Notes: a model not told the origin generated them from the sequence alone. DNA of 28,219 bases from Victivallales bacterium (GCA_900769285.1 CAAGGB010000101.1:1-28219), one strand, 5' to 3'; counted from the stretch's first letter, positions 13,280 through 23,016 are shown. Numbers and translations: made by a program.

Positions 13280-16200
13280 TTAGGGCTTGTCGAAGAGCGC
13301 GAGGAGTTCCTTTTCGGTGATTTCGGAGCTTTCGGCGCCGCTGAGGATGTCGTTGGAGGCCTTCCGTTTGCGGTCGTGGAGGGCGAGGACGCGCTCCTCG
13401 ACGGTGTTGGTGGCGATGAGTCGGTAGACGGTGACGGGGTTGGTCTGTCCGATGCGGTGTGCGCGGTCGGCGGCCTGGTCCTCGACGGCGGGGTTCCACC
13501 AGGGGTCGGTGAGGATGATGTAGCTGGCGGCGGTGAGGTTGAGTCCGGTGCCTCCGGCCTTGAGGCTGATGAGGAAGACGTCGCCGTCGCCCTGCTGGAA
13601 GCTGTCGACGGCGGCCATGCGGGCCTTCTGGGTGGTTGCGCCGTCGAGGTACTGGAAGGTGATGTGGTTTTGGCTGAGGAGTGGTTTGACGAGGGCGAGG
13701 AAATCGACGTACTGGCTGAAGACGAGGGCGCGCTGTCCGGCGTCCTTGAGTTCGAGGATAAGCTCGATGAGCCGCTGGAGCTTGGCGCCCTGGAGCTTGA
13801 GCTTTGGGTTGACGAGGGATGGATGGCAGCAGCAGCGTCTGAGCTTGGTGAGCTGTGCGAGGATGGTGATGCGCGAGGAGCGGTCGGCGTGGAGGGAGTC
13901 GAGGGCCTCACGGCGCAGGGTCTCGTAGAAGGTCATTTCGGCGTCGGGGAGCTCGACGGGGAGGGTGATTTCGGTTTTTGGGGGGAGGTCGTCGAGGACA
14001 TCGGCCTTGCAGCGTCTCATGATGAGGGGTGAGACGAGCTTTTTGAGTCTGGGGTTGGGTCGGCCGTCGGGTTCGACGAAGGTTCGTTCGAAGTGGGTGG
14101 CGGAGCCGAGGAGTCCGGGGTTGAGGAAATCGAAGAGGCTCCAGAGTTCGAGGAGGTGGTTTTCGATGGGTGTGCCGGTGGAGGCGATGCGGATGTCGGC
14201 CTTGAGGGACTTGGTGTTCTGGGTTCGCTTGGCGGTGTGGTTCTTGATGGCCTGTGCCTCGTCGAGGATGACGGTGTGCCAGGGTTTGGCGGCGAAGAGT
14301 TCGGCCTCGGAGGTGAGGATGCCGTAGGTGCTGATGATGAGGTCGTTGGCCTTGGCCTGGTCGATGAGCTCCTTTCGCCCGGAGGTTGGGAGGACGATGG
14401 CGTGGAGGGAGGGTGCGAAGCGGTTGGCCTCCCGGAGCCAGTTCTGGCAGATGGATGCGGGGCAGATGACGAGTGCGGGGCCGTTGGGTGCCTCGCGGAG
14501 GAGGAGAGTGAGGAGCTGGATGGTCTTGCCGAGTCCCATGTCGTCGGCGAGGCAGCAGCCGATGCGGCAGTCTGCGAGTCTGGCGAGGTATCGGAAGCCG
14601 TCCTGCTGATAGGGTCTGAGGATACCGTTGAGGTTTTTGGGTATGGGCAGTGTGGCCTCGAAGGCCTGTTTCATGCGGTTGATCTGGTCCTGGAGCTGCT
14701 TTGGGAGTCCGGAGCTGAAGACGGAGGCGAGCATGGGTAGCGCGGCGGGCGACATCGTGATGGTGTCCTTGGCGAGGGTGCCGGCGCTTTTGAGTGCCTC
14801 GAGCTTTCGGATGAGGTCTTTGGTGAGCTGGAGGTAGGAGGTTTGGGAGAGTCTGACGAAGGTGCCGGCTCTCTGGTCGAGGGCGTCGAGGAGCTGCTGG
14901 AGGGAGACGATCTCGTTTTCGGAGACGTTGAGCTGTCCGCGGAGGCTGAACCATTCCGCGGCGGAGGAGGCGGAGAGCTTGAGGGCGGTGGTGGGGAGCT
15001 TTGAGGAGACTTTGATGGGGCTGGTCTTGTCCCAGTCGAGGATGACGTTGGGGTTGGCGTTGAGCTGGTCGAGGGCGAGGAGGCTCTGTTCGAGGTCATC
15101 GAGGTCGCAGTGGGCCTTTTTGGCGGTGTCTTGGGGGAGTGCGGGGCAGTCGCTGACGAGCTGCCTGAGTGCTTTGGTCTCGGCCTTGAGGGAGCGTTTG
15201 AGGAGGATGTTCTCGCCGGAGGCGCGGGTATAGGGTAGCGAGGCGGCGCCGGAGCCGACGGGCTGGAGAAGCTGTTCGTCTGGGAGAGGCTGGTTTCTGA
15301 AGTCGAAGCTGAGGATGTCGTCGTCCTCTCGGGCGATGATGACATGGAGGCAGATGTCGGCCTGGACGGTGGGGAGGTTGCTGTAGGCGTCGTCGGCGTA
15401 GTCGCCGGCGATGGTGAACTGCTTTGCGAGTCGTGTGATGAGTGCACGGAGCTGCTCTTCGCCGGTGCGAGGGATGACGAGCTGTCCGAGTGGGTCGCCG
15501 CATTTGAGGAAGCTGTTGGCGACGGGGTCTTTTTCGGTGAGGTAGTAGTATCGGACGGTTGGGAAGTCGGCGAGGTCGCAGTAGGCGCCGACGGCGTCTC
15601 TGGGGTTTCCCCGGAAGCCGTACTTGGGCATGATGGTGATGCAGGAGTCGGACTTGACGGTGATGATGGCGTTGGTGTCGGGGACGAGTTTGACGGGCTT
15701 GTCGAGGTCTGAGTCGGCGGCGGGGCGGTTGGGGTTGTCCCATTGGTAGGTGCCGTCATGGCGGGAGTCGTCGATGAAGACGAAGGGCGATTCGGGGATG
15801 CAGGTGATGGCGGCGGTGCTGAGTCGCGGATAGAGGCCGTGTGAGTCGTCGATGACGAAGTGCGCGGCGTTCTGCTCCTTGGGCGAGAGGTATTCGTGGT
15901 AGTAGCCGTCCCGGAGCTTGAGGAGTGCGACGTTTCTGCCGGCGGAGAAGGTGCCCCTCTTGTTTCGGGTGTGGAGTCGTGGCTGGATGTGGATGACCTT
16001 CCGGAGCGAGTCGGAGGGGGCTTTGCTTTTGCTGCTGCGGCGCTTTTCGACGATGTTTCCGGTCAGGTCGTAGGTGAAGGAGCTTGGGGAGATGGGTGCG
16101 AGCTCGACGATCCAGGAGACGATGGCCTGTGGGGTGCGGCTGTCGCTGTCGGTGTTGTTGTCGGCGGTGTTCTGCTTGGGGGCGAGGGATTGCTCGAAGG

Positions 16201-17629
16201 CGTCGAGCTGGGTGAGCCAGACGGGTTTTCGGGTGGTGGTGCAGAGCGGCGCGAGGTGTGAGTTGGCGGTGAGTTCCTGGAGTGGCCGGAGCTGTTCGGG
16301 GGTGAGGTTGAGGTCGGGGAGGAGCTGGAGGAGTCCGGCGAGGTAGGTGGCGGCTGTGTGGTGGTGTCGTTGGGAGGCCTGCTGGCAGAGCTGGCAGAGC
16401 TGGTTGGGAACGAGTATGCCGTTGGAGATGGCGGGGAGGAGGTCCATGAGCGGATAGGCGTGGAAGGTGACCAGCGTGGCGATGGCCTCCAGGGCGGCGG
16501 TGGGTGCGTTGAGGGCGCTGACCTGGAGGTCGCGGCTGTCGTTCCGGTTCTCTGGTGCATAGAAGATTGACCTAAAGGCGCTGAGGATGTGCTCGGCGGT
16601 CTGGAGGTGGGTGACGTGTGGGGTCGTGCAGAGGCGTCGGAGGAGGTCATGCCAGAGGTTGAATCTGGACTTGGGTGCATGGAGGATGACGATGGGGAGG
16701 AGTGCGGTGAAGAGGAGCGGTGCGAGTCGGGTGAAGGTGGAGCTGTCCAGGCTGCCCTGTGAGTTGATGTAGTTGCAGAAGAGGGTGTCGGCCTCCTTCC
16801 ACTGTCCCATGGCGAGTCGGATGAGTGCCTGTGCGGGCGGTGCGAAGTCGGGTTGGGTCTTCATGATGTCGCCGATGGCCTGGATGTCTCCTTTCCAGAA
16901 GCAGGCGGCGAGATAGGAGGGCATGAGCTGGCTGAGTGTCTGCTGGCTGGCGTGGTCCAGGCTGACGGGGCAGGCGGGCCATTCGGTGCCTTTGGTGATG
17001 GCGATGAAGGTGCTGAGGGGGAAGAATTCGGTCAGGGTGGTGGTGTCGAGGAGCTTGAGGAGCTTTGGGAGCTTGTCGACGTCCATCATGGTGATGAAGG
17101 TGTGGTCGATGAGCTGATGGGGTGCGATGGAGGAGGGGTCATCCCCAATGTAGCTGTACGGCCTGTCCCTGTGTTTTTTGTCGTTGAGGCGGCTGGAGAT
17201 CTGCTCGGCGGTGGCTCGGTCGCCGCGGAAGAGCGCGAGCAGGACGAAGTTGGCGAGGTAGCTGGAGCAGGAGGCGTAGGTGTTGCCGTCTCGCGAGAGG
17301 GGAGCGGGGCCCGTGGCGACGGCGTTGAGGACGGTTTCGCAGAGTGGGTCCCTGGTGAATTCGAGGAGGAGCTCGACGTTTGGCTCCTCGTGGAAGAGCA
17401 GTGCCCGCGCGTTTCTGCCGCCGCGCTCGATGATGGAGTCTCTGACGAGCCGTTCGTGGGTGTTCTGGAGCTGGGCGCTTGAGAAGCGCTGCTTGGCGTC
17501 CTCGAGGATGAAGGCGAAGATTTTGGCGTAGGTATGGTTTCGGAAGAGGAGGATGTAGGTGTAGAGGATGCTGTCGAGGCGGTGGTCGTCGACGGCTGGC
17601 AGGGGCGGCTGGCTGGGGGTGGTGGGCAT
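13280..17629 (-). CDS. Very large SNF2-family helicase
   Basis: A 1449-residue protein. The C-terminal third is a SNF2/RapA-type double-stranded DNA translocase. It contains LRPYQQDGF, Walker A-type ADDMGLGKT (MGLGKT 1031-1036), CPASICQNW, DEAQ (1123-1126), STGTPIENHLLELWSLFDFL, then the helicase C-terminal domain with LVFSQYVDFL, LISLKAGGTGLNLTAASYI, DPWWNPAVEDQAADRAHRIGQ and a normal end. The N-terminal 1000 or so residues are mostly helical with no domain I can name; HIQPRLH and FVIDD blocks could belong to the accessory region such bacterial proteins carry. Its likely role is nucleoprotein remodelling or transcription/repair support. The start ATG 17629 lacks a Shine-Dalgarno sequence. 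It follows the glycosidase stop by 24 bases and may be read from the same transcript, an odd pairing. Confidence 0.92.
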   Translation of the reverse strand: MPTTPSQPPLPAVDDHRLDSILYTYILLFRNHTYAKIFAFILEDAKQRFSSAQLQNTHERLVRDSIIERGGRNARALLFHEEPNVELLLEFTRDPLCETVLNAVATGPAPLSRDGNTYASCSSYLANFVLLALFRGDRATAEQISSRLNDKKHRDRPYSYIGDDPSSIAPHQLIDHTFITMMDVDKLPKLLKLLDTTTLTEFFPLSTFIAITKGTEWPACPVSLDHASQQTLSQLMPSYLAACFWKGDIQAIGDIMKTQPDFAPPAQALIRLAMGQWKEADTLFCNYINSQGSLDSSTFTRLAPLLFTALLPIVILHAPKSRFNLWHDLLRRLCTTPHVTHLQTAEHILSAFRSIFYAPENRNDSRDLQVSALNAPTAALEAIATLVTFHAYPLMDLLPAISNGILVPNQLCQLCQQASQRHHHTAATYLAGLLQLLPDLNLTPEQLRPLQELTANSHLAPLCTTTRKPVWLTQLDAFEQSLAPKQNTADNNTDSDSRTPQAIVSWIVELAPISPSSFTYDLTGNIVEKRRSSKSKAPSDSLRKVIHIQPRLHTRNKRGTFSAGRNVALLKLRDGYYHEYLSPKEQNAAHFVIDDSHGLYPRLSTAAITCIPESPFVFIDDSRHDGTYQWDNPNRPAADSDLDKPVKLVPDTNAIITVKSDSCITIMPKYGFRGNPRDAVGAYCDLADFPTVRYYYLTEKDPVANSFLKCGDPLGQLVIPRTGEEQLRALITRLAKQFTIAGDYADDAYSNLPTVQADICLHVIIAREDDDILSFDFRNQPLPDEQLLQPVGSGAASLPYTRASGENILLKRSLKAETKALRQLVSDCPALPQDTAKKAHCDLDDLEQSLLALDQLNANPNVILDWDKTSPIKVSSKLPTTALKLSASSAAEWFSLRGQLNVSENEIVSLQQLLDALDQRAGTFVRLSQTSYLQLTKDLIRKLEALKSAGTLAKDTITMSPAALPMLASVFSSGLPKQLQDQINRMKQAFEATLPIPKNLNGILRPYQQDGFRYLARLADCRIGCCLADDMGLGKTIQLLTLLLREAPNGPALVICPASICQNWLREANRFAPSLHAIVLPTSGRKELIDQAKANDLIISTYGILTSEAELFAAKPWHTVILDEAQAIKNHTAKRTQNTKSLKADIRIASTGTPIENHLLELWSLFDFLNPGLLGSATHFERTFVEPDGRPNPRLKKLVSPLIMRRCKADVLDDLPPKTEITLPVELPDAEMTFYETLRREALDSLHADRSSRITILAQLTKLRRCCCHPSLVNPKLKLQGAKLQRLIELILELKDAGQRALVFSQYVDFLALVKPLLSQNHITFQYLDGATTQKARMAAVDSFQQGDGDVFLISLKAGGTGLNLTAASYIILTDPWWNPAVEDQAADRAHRIGQTNPVTVYRLIATNTVEERVLALHDRKRKASNDILSGAESSEITEKELLALFDKP

Positions 17630-17653
17630 GGCGTGTGTGTGGGGGGGAGGTCG

Positions 17654-20461
17654 TCAGCGGCGGCGGATGGAGAGCTGGTACCAGACGGTTTGGTAGTCGG
17701 GTGAGAGGGTGATGACAGCACCGTCGGGGGAGTCGGCGACGGGGAGGGGTGTGGTCTTGTCGCCTTTGGTGTCGAGTGCGTGGCAGGTGACGTTGGCGGG
17801 CTTGAGTCCGTGGAGGGTGAGTGTGGCGCTGATGCCTTCGCAGAGGATGGGCTCGTGTCCGAGGCTGCCGCCGTTGGCGGGCGCGGGTGAGATGCGGTCG
17901 TTGCCGAGGTCGGCGTAGACGGCGCCGGTGTTGTGGATGAGTCCGGTGGCGGCGAGGAGGTAGTCGCCGTCGGGGAGGGCGGGCGTGGCGGTGGGGACGT
18001 GTTTGGGCGGGGTGGTGTTGACGAGGGAGAGTGTGAGCCATCCGAGTCGGCTAGGTCCCTGTCGGAGGGAGAGTCCGTCGAGGGCGATGGTTCTGCCGTC
18101 GGGGAAGCCTGAGATGGCCTTAGTGAGGGGGGTGTCGACGAGGAAGAGTCCCTTGTCGGGGCGTGAGAAGTCCCAGGTGAGCTGTCGTGTCTCGTTCTGG
18201 ACGCGGCGGTTTTGGAACTGTTGCTGGAGGTCGTGTGGGAGTTCCTGGAAGGAGCGGTAGACGGTTCGGTTCTGGAGATTGTAGAGGTCTGGTCGTTCGG
18301 GGAGCGCGACGCCGGCGAAGAGTGCGAGTGGCAGTGCGCGGGTGAGCGGGTCGCGTGAGAAGTCGTGGAGGGCGTGTGGGGAGCGTCGTTCGGCGATGGC
18401 GTCGATTTCCTGTTCGCGTGTGGGTGTGATGGCGAAGAGCTGCTGCTGCGTGGAGGATTTGACGTCGCCGCGGACGAACATGGCGTGGCAGGCGGGGAGG
18501 TGTGCGAGCTTGGCGGTCATGGAGCACATGTCGAACATGCCGGAGAGGACGTTGCGCTCGAAGTCTCGGGAGTGAGACCAGGCGAACTGGTAGATGCCGG
18601 TCCAGTTCTGGAAGGCGGCGGTGGCGGCGAGCATGAGGTTTCCCTCGGCGGCGTAGAGGTTGGTGTTGGGGTGGTCGTATTCGGAGACGGTGTAGGGCTT
18701 GCCGAGGATGCGTGCGCGGGCGAGTGAGTTGAGGGTGGCGCCGGGGAGGCTGGCGTTGACGAGTGCCTTGTTGCCGAGGTGCCAGTTGCGGCTGTCCCAG
18801 GCCTTTCCTGGGAAGGCGGGGTGGTTCCAGTAGGCGTGGTTGTCGCAGTAGTCGGTCTTGGCCTGGGTGTGGTCGAGTCCGTAGTGGAGCTGGGTTCCGG
18901 TGATGGGCTGGATGGGCTTGACGGTGGTCTTGAGGTGCTGGTAGAGCTGTGAGAAGTAGTTGTCCTCGAGTTCATGGAGGAAGGCGACGAAGTCGTGGGC
19001 GCGCTGTTCGAGGAGGCTCCAGGATTGCGGGGAGGGGCAGGGGAGCTGCCGGGAGTCGAAGGCGGCTAGCTCGTCGTCGGCGATCTTGGCGCCCTCGCGG
19101 AGGGAGACGTCGGCGATGTCGACGGTGCCGGGGGTGAAGTTGGCGAAGACGAGTCGGACGAGCGGGTCGTCGAGGTTGCTGCGGAGTGGGAAGGTGTAGG
19201 TCTGCCAGGTGGGGGAGGGGATGATGGTGGTTCGGATTCCGACGGGTCTCCAGGGGTCATGGTGCTGGCTGAAGCGGATGGAGACGGGGTTGGGCTTGGG
19301 GGAACGGAGCTTGAAGGAGAGGGTGTAGAGTCTGTCCTTGGCGAAGGTGAAGTTGGTGCGGAAGAACTGGGGCATGTTGGGTGTGGCGCCGATCTTGCGG
19401 ATGTCGAGTCGCGCGAAGAGCCTGCCCTGGAGCTGGTCGTCGGGGGTGGCTGGGAGGAGCTGCCAGTCGCCCTGCGAGACGCCGTCGTGCTGGAGTCCCC
19501 AGGGGGTGTCGGGCGCGTCCTTGACGTTGGCGTTGAGGATGCCCTCGGGCATGAGCTCGTCGCCGAGTGCGCGTGCGTTCTGCGGGAGCCAGGCGCGCTG
19601 GAGGTCTGTCACGGTGGGGTACTTTCGGGCGAGGAAGTCGTTCCAGAGGCGTTTGAGGAGGGAGGCGTAGGGTTCGGTCAGCTCATGGAATTTGTATTTG
19701 TCGGCGAACCAGGCGTTGACGATGGAGTTCTCGTTGGCGATTTCGAGGTTGGCGATGGCGGGGTCGTCCTTGTAGGCGAGCTTAGTGTAGGGGTTGACGT
19801 GGGCGAGGAATTCGGAGCAGAAGTCCTTGTGGAGCCGGATCATGCGAGGCTCGAAGCAGTCGAGGCCGTTGTTGTACCAGGGGAGCTTGTCGGCGTTCTG
19901 GAAGCCGTTGTGTGCGCCGAAGCGCCGTCCGATGTTGAGCTGCATGTAGATGGCGATGCCGCGGCGACGGAGCTGCGCGTAGAGGTAGTCGAAGCGTTCG
20001 AGCTGGACGGGCTCGATGAAGGAGTCTCGTCTGGGGTAGGCGCCGTTTTTGGGCATGACGTGGTGGGCGTAGTGGAGTCGGACGGCGTTGATGCCGAAGC
20101 GCGCGAGGGCGGCGGCGACCTGGTCGGCCTCGTCATGGTCGGGGAAGCATCCGGAGAAACAGATGTTGGTGCCGAGGAAGCGTTTGGGTGCGTCGGGGGT
20201 GTGGGCGGCGTCGATGAAAACGCCCTGAGCGGGGATGACGGGGCCGTCGGCGCCGGCGGGGACGGGGGAGGGGTTCCAGGTCTGGACGTTGGTGAGGTTG
20301 TCGTGGAGCCCGTGGATGATGCGGAAGGGGAACATGGGTGCGAAGGAGCCGGCCTGCTCGATGGTCTTGAGCTTGTCGGGGTAGGGTGCGTTGGCGGCGG
20401 GCAGGCCGGCGGCAAGGAAGGCGAGGGCGAAGGCGGCGAGGTGTCGTGCGGAGAGGGTCAT
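17654..20461 (-). CDS. Secreted clan GH-A glycoside hydrolase with inserted carbohydrate-binding-like domain
   Basis: A 935-residue exported enzyme. I start it at ATG 20461, which has AGGAG about 10 bases upstream and leads into a signal peptide (MTLSARHLAAFALAFLAAG...AANA). The extra 11 residues from 20494 are unsupported. The first half has clan GH-A (GH5-like) features: GTNICFSGCFP, GINAVRLHYAHH, and the acid/base NE at Asn243-Glu244 (EIANENS). The second part has the likely nucleophile Glu594 (VSEYDHPN). Between them, roughly residues 365-470, sits a beta-rich stretch (YTLSFKLRSP...WQTYTFPL...FTPGTVDIADVSL) typical of CBM4/9/22-type modules. The barrel therefore appears to be interrupted by a binding module. 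The substrate is probably a plant beta-glycan, not determinable here. It is divergent from the GH2 gene, with the SNF2 gene just downstream. Confidence 0.88.
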   Translation of the reverse strand: MTLSARHLAAFALAFLAAGLPAANAPYPDKLKTIEQAGSFAPMFPFRIIHGLHDNLTNVQTWNPSPVPAGADGPVIPAQGVFIDAAHTPDAPKRFLGTNICFSGCFPDHDEADQVAAALARFGINAVRLHYAHHVMPKNGAYPRRDSFIEPVQLERFDYLYAQLRRRGIAIYMQLNIGRRFGAHNGFQNADKLPWYNNGLDCFEPRMIRLHKDFCSEFLAHVNPYTKLAYKDDPAIANLEIANENSIVNAWFADKYKFHELTEPYASLLKRLWNDFLARKYPTVTDLQRAWLPQNARALGDELMPEGILNANVKDAPDTPWGLQHDGVSQGDWQLLPATPDDQLQGRLFARLDIRKIGATPNMPQFFRTNFTFAKDRLYTLSFKLRSPKPNPVSIRFSQHHDPWRPVGIRTTIIPSPTWQTYTFPLRSNLDDPLVRLVFANFTPGTVDIADVSLREGAKIADDELAAFDSRQLPCPSPQSWSLLEQRAHDFVAFLHELEDNYFSQLYQHLKTTVKPIQPITGTQLHYGLDHTQAKTDYCDNHAYWNHPAFPGKAWDSRNWHLGNKALVNASLPGATLNSLARARILGKPYTVSEYDHPNTNLYAAEGNLMLAATAAFQNWTGIYQFAWSHSRDFERNVLSGMFDMCSMTAKLAHLPACHAMFVRGDVKSSTQQQLFAITPTREQEIDAIAERRSPHALHDFSRDPLTRALPLALFAGVALPERPDLYNLQNRTVYRSFQELPHDLQQQFQNRRVQNETRQLTWDFSRPDKGLFLVDTPLTKAISGFPDGRTIALDGLSLRQGPSRLGWLTLSLVNTTPPKHVPTATPALPDGDYLLAATGLIHNTGAVYADLGNDRISPAPANGGSLGHEPILCEGISATLTLHGLKPANVTCHALDTKGDKTTPLPVADSPDGAVITLSPDYQTVWYQLSIRRR

Positions 20462-20516
20462 GGCAGGGGCTCCTGGGGGGGTGGGAGGACACATCGGGGT
20501 ACACGGAAAACAGGGT

Positions 20517-20544
20517 AATATAATTCAGCCATGACAGTAGGCAA
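20517..20544 (-). promoter_or_regulatory. Candidate promoter for the secreted glycosidase
   Basis: On the minus strand, TTGCCT (20544-20539), a 16-base spacer and TATATT (20522-20517) give 4 of 6 and 5 of 6 matches. The expected start is near 20510, with a leader of about 50 bases. Confidence 0.45.
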
Positions 20545-20585
20545 GGCGGTGGGTGTGGGCGGTGCGTCATTTGGTGGTGGCGCAC

Positions 20586-20709
20586 GCTTGCATTAGGTGC
20601 AAGCCCGTGTATGTTTTGGGCGAGTCGGGCAACTGGCGGGGCAGGTGCCCTGCCGACTGACGTGAACGGGCGACTTGAGTCCAAGCATACTAGACATTAG
20701 AGATTAGAG
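20586..20709 (+). promoter_or_regulatory. Divergent control region: hairpin and ATTAGAG direct repeats
   Basis: A perfect dyad GCTTGCA / TGCAAGC (20586-20592, 20598-20604) and a GGCAGG / CCTGCC hairpin near 20640-20654 lie between the two divergent glycosidase genes. Close to the GH2 start, ATTAGAG occurs twice head to tail (20696-20702, 20703-20709), followed by ATAGG. These are plausible regulator-binding sites for the locus. I found only a weak promoter for the plus strand (TTGAGT 20675-20680 with a poor -10). Confidence 0.35.
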
Positions 20710-20735
20710 ATAGGCACAGGCAGGAGAGAACAAGC

Positions 20736-22979
20736 ATGCGAATGGTGGAGTTGAATGGCGAGTGGCGTCTGACGGGAATGGGTCGTGAGCCGGTGGGGCC
20801 GCTGTCGGCGACGGTTCCGGGGAACATCGAGCTGGAGCTGGTGAAGGCGGGGCTGGTGGGCGACCCGTTTGTGGGGAGCAACGAGAGCCAGCTGCGTCCG
20901 TACGAGTTCTACGACTGGCGTTTTGAGCGTGAGTTTGAGGTTCCGGCGGACTTTCCCGAGGGCGCGGATCTGGTGTTTGACGGGATTGACTGCGTGGCGG
21001 AGATTGAGCTGAACGGGCGTGAGGTGGCGCGGGTTGAGAATGCGTTCATCCGTCACACGGTGGCGGTGGACGGGGAGCTGCGGCGTGGTGAGACGAACCG
21101 TGTGGCGGTGACGGTGCGGTCGCCGATCCTGTCGGCGGCGGCGATTGAGCTGGACCACCGTGACCGTGCGCTGTGGCGGAATGTGGAGAGTCTGGCGCTG
21201 CGGAAGCCGGCGCACTCGTACGGGTGGGACATCTGCCCGCGGTGCTGCCTGGGCGGTATCTGGCGCGGGGTTCGTCTGGCGGAGCGTCCGGCGAACCGGA
21301 TGCTGAACTGCTACTTTGACGTGCGGTCGGCGAACGCGTCGCGCGCGGAGGTGACGTTCAGCTACTCGTTCGCGACGGAGCTGCGGAGCTGGGATGCGTT
21401 TGACGTCGAGCTGGAGCTGACGTGCGGCGACTCGGTGTTCCGGCACACGAGCCGGAGCTGGTTCACGAGCGGTCGGGTGTCGTTTGGTGTGCCGCAGCCG
21501 AAGCTGTGGTGGCCCAGCGGCTACGGCGAGGCGAACATGTATGACGCGGTGGTGCGGATCAGCGCGGATGGCCGGCTGCTGCTGGAGCACCGGACGCGTA
21601 TTGGGTTGCGGTCGATGGCGTTCGAGTACAGCGAGGAGCCGTCGTCGTTCATGGCGCGTTTTGTGGTGAACGGGGTGCCGATCATGGCGAAGGGGTCGAA
21701 CTGGGTTCCGGCGGACGCGCTGCACAGCCGCGACCCGGAGCGCGACCTGCGGATCCTGGAGCTGTTCACGGATTTGGGCTGCAACATGCTGCGGGTATGG
21801 GGCGGCGGCATCTACGAGCGTCCCGAGTTCTACGACTACTGCGACGACCATGGCATCATGGTGTGGCAGGACTTCATGATCGCGTGTGCGCTGGCGCCGC
21901 AGACGGAGCGTTATCTGAAGCTGTTTGCGGCGGAGGCGGAATGGGTGGTGCGCGAGCTGCGGCAGCATCCGTGCCTGGCGCTGTGGGCGGGTGACAACGA
22001 GGTCGACGCGATGTGCAAGTGGGGCAACAACGTCAAGGCGAGCAGCAACCGTCTGACGCGCGAGGTGATTCCGCAGGTGCTGTCGCGCCTGGACCCGAGC
22101 CGTCCGTATCTGCCGAGCTCGCCGTACTACTCGCCGGAGTCGGAGGCGCGGCATCTGCCGGGCGACGCGACGCCGGAGCAGCACATCTGGGGGCCGCGCG
22201 ACTACTTCAAGAGTCCGTTCTACGCGGACAACAACGCGGTGTTCATCTCGGAGACGGGTTATCACGGGTGTCCGGACGTGTCGTCGCTGCGGCGGTTCCT
22301 GTCGCCGGACTGCGTGTGGCCCGCGTATGATGCGGACGGCAAGGTGAACGACGAGTGGCATCATCACGCGACGCTGGGGTACCAGTACCGCGTGCCGCTG
22401 ATGTTCAAGCAGATACGCGAGGAGTTCATGATGACGCCGGAGACGGTGGAGGACTTCTCGCTGGCCAGCCAGATTGTCCAGGCGGAGGCGAAGAAGTTCT
22501 TCGTGGAGAACGTTCGCATCCACAAGTGGAAGAAGGCGGGCATCCTGTGGTGGAACATGATGGACTGCTGGCCACAGTTCTCGGACGCCATTGTGGACTA
22601 CTACTTCGTGCGCAAGCTGGCGTATGGGTACCTGAGGCGGGCGCAGAGGCCGCTGCTGGGCATCGTGGGCGAATGGCGCAACTGGGGTCATGAGGTCGTC
22701 ATGACGAACGACACGCTGCAGGCGCAGTCGGGTCGGGTTGAGGTGACGGACGGCGAGACGGGCCAGTCGCTGTTCTCGGGTTCGTTTGCGGTCGGAGCGA
22801 ACGCGAACCAGACGGTGGGTCGTTTCGAGCTGCCGAACTGCGACCAGCGTCTGCTGGTCATCCGCTGGGAGACGGACGGCGGCGCGCGCGGCGCCAGCCA
22901 CTATGTGACGGGGCGGACGCCGCTGGACTACGCGCGGTACCGCGACGTGTGGCTGCCCATCATCAAGGCGTTGGGCTGA
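20736..22979 (+). CDS. GH2 beta-mannosidase-like glycosidase
   Basis: A 747-residue enzyme without a signal peptide, so cytoplasmic. It has an N-terminal sugar-binding jelly roll (LNGEWRL, YDWRFEREFEVP), immunoglobulin-like domain, and TIM barrel. Barrel blocks are GSNWVPADALHSR, NMLRVWGGGIYE, WQDFMIACA, LWAGDNEVD with acid/base Glu422, ISETGYHG with nucleophile Glu506, and GILWWNMMDCWPQFSDAIVDYY. These blocks match beta-mannosidases better than beta-galactosidases or glucuronidases, though the common LWCGNNE reads LWAGDNE here. It probably releases mannose from manno-oligosaccharides. It is slightly short at the C-terminus for the family. ATG 20736 has AGGAGAG about 8 bases upstream. It is co-oriented with the GH28-like gene 37 bases on, apparently one operon. 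Confidence 0.93.
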   Translation: MRMVELNGEWRLTGMGREPVGPLSATVPGNIELELVKAGLVGDPFVGSNESQLRPYEFYDWRFEREFEVPADFPEGADLVFDGIDCVAEIELNGREVARVENAFIRHTVAVDGELRRGETNRVAVTVRSPILSAAAIELDHRDRALWRNVESLALRKPAHSYGWDICPRCCLGGIWRGVRLAERPANRMLNCYFDVRSANASRAEVTFSYSFATELRSWDAFDVELELTCGDSVFRHTSRSWFTSGRVSFGVPQPKLWWPSGYGEANMYDAVVRISADGRLLLEHRTRIGLRSMAFEYSEEPSSFMARFVVNGVPIMAKGSNWVPADALHSRDPERDLRILELFTDLGCNMLRVWGGGIYERPEFYDYCDDHGIMVWQDFMIACALAPQTERYLKLFAAEAEWVVRELRQHPCLALWAGDNEVDAMCKWGNNVKASSNRLTREVIPQVLSRLDPSRPYLPSSPYYSPESEARHLPGDATPEQHIWGPRDYFKSPFYADNNAVFISETGYHGCPDVSSLRRFLSPDCVWPAYDADGKVNDEWHHHATLGYQYRVPLMFKQIREEFMMTPETVEDFSLASQIVQAEAKKFFVENVRIHKWKKAGILWWNMMDCWPQFSDAIVDYYFVRKLAYGYLRRAQRPLLGIVGEWRNWGHEVVMTNDTLQAQSGRVEVTDGETGQSLFSGSFAVGANANQTVGRFELPNCDQRLLVIRWETDGGARGASHYVTGRTPLDYARYRDVWLPIIKALG

Positions 22980-23016
22980 GAACGGAGCAGGACAACAGCC
23001 AGAAGGAGTGACGACG

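Noticed and set aside
19259..20518. 419-residue plus-strand open frame opposite the secreted glycosidase
   Set aside because: It is Gly/Glu/Val-rich with no recognisable domain; the minus-strand gene has a signal peptide and catalytic motifs.
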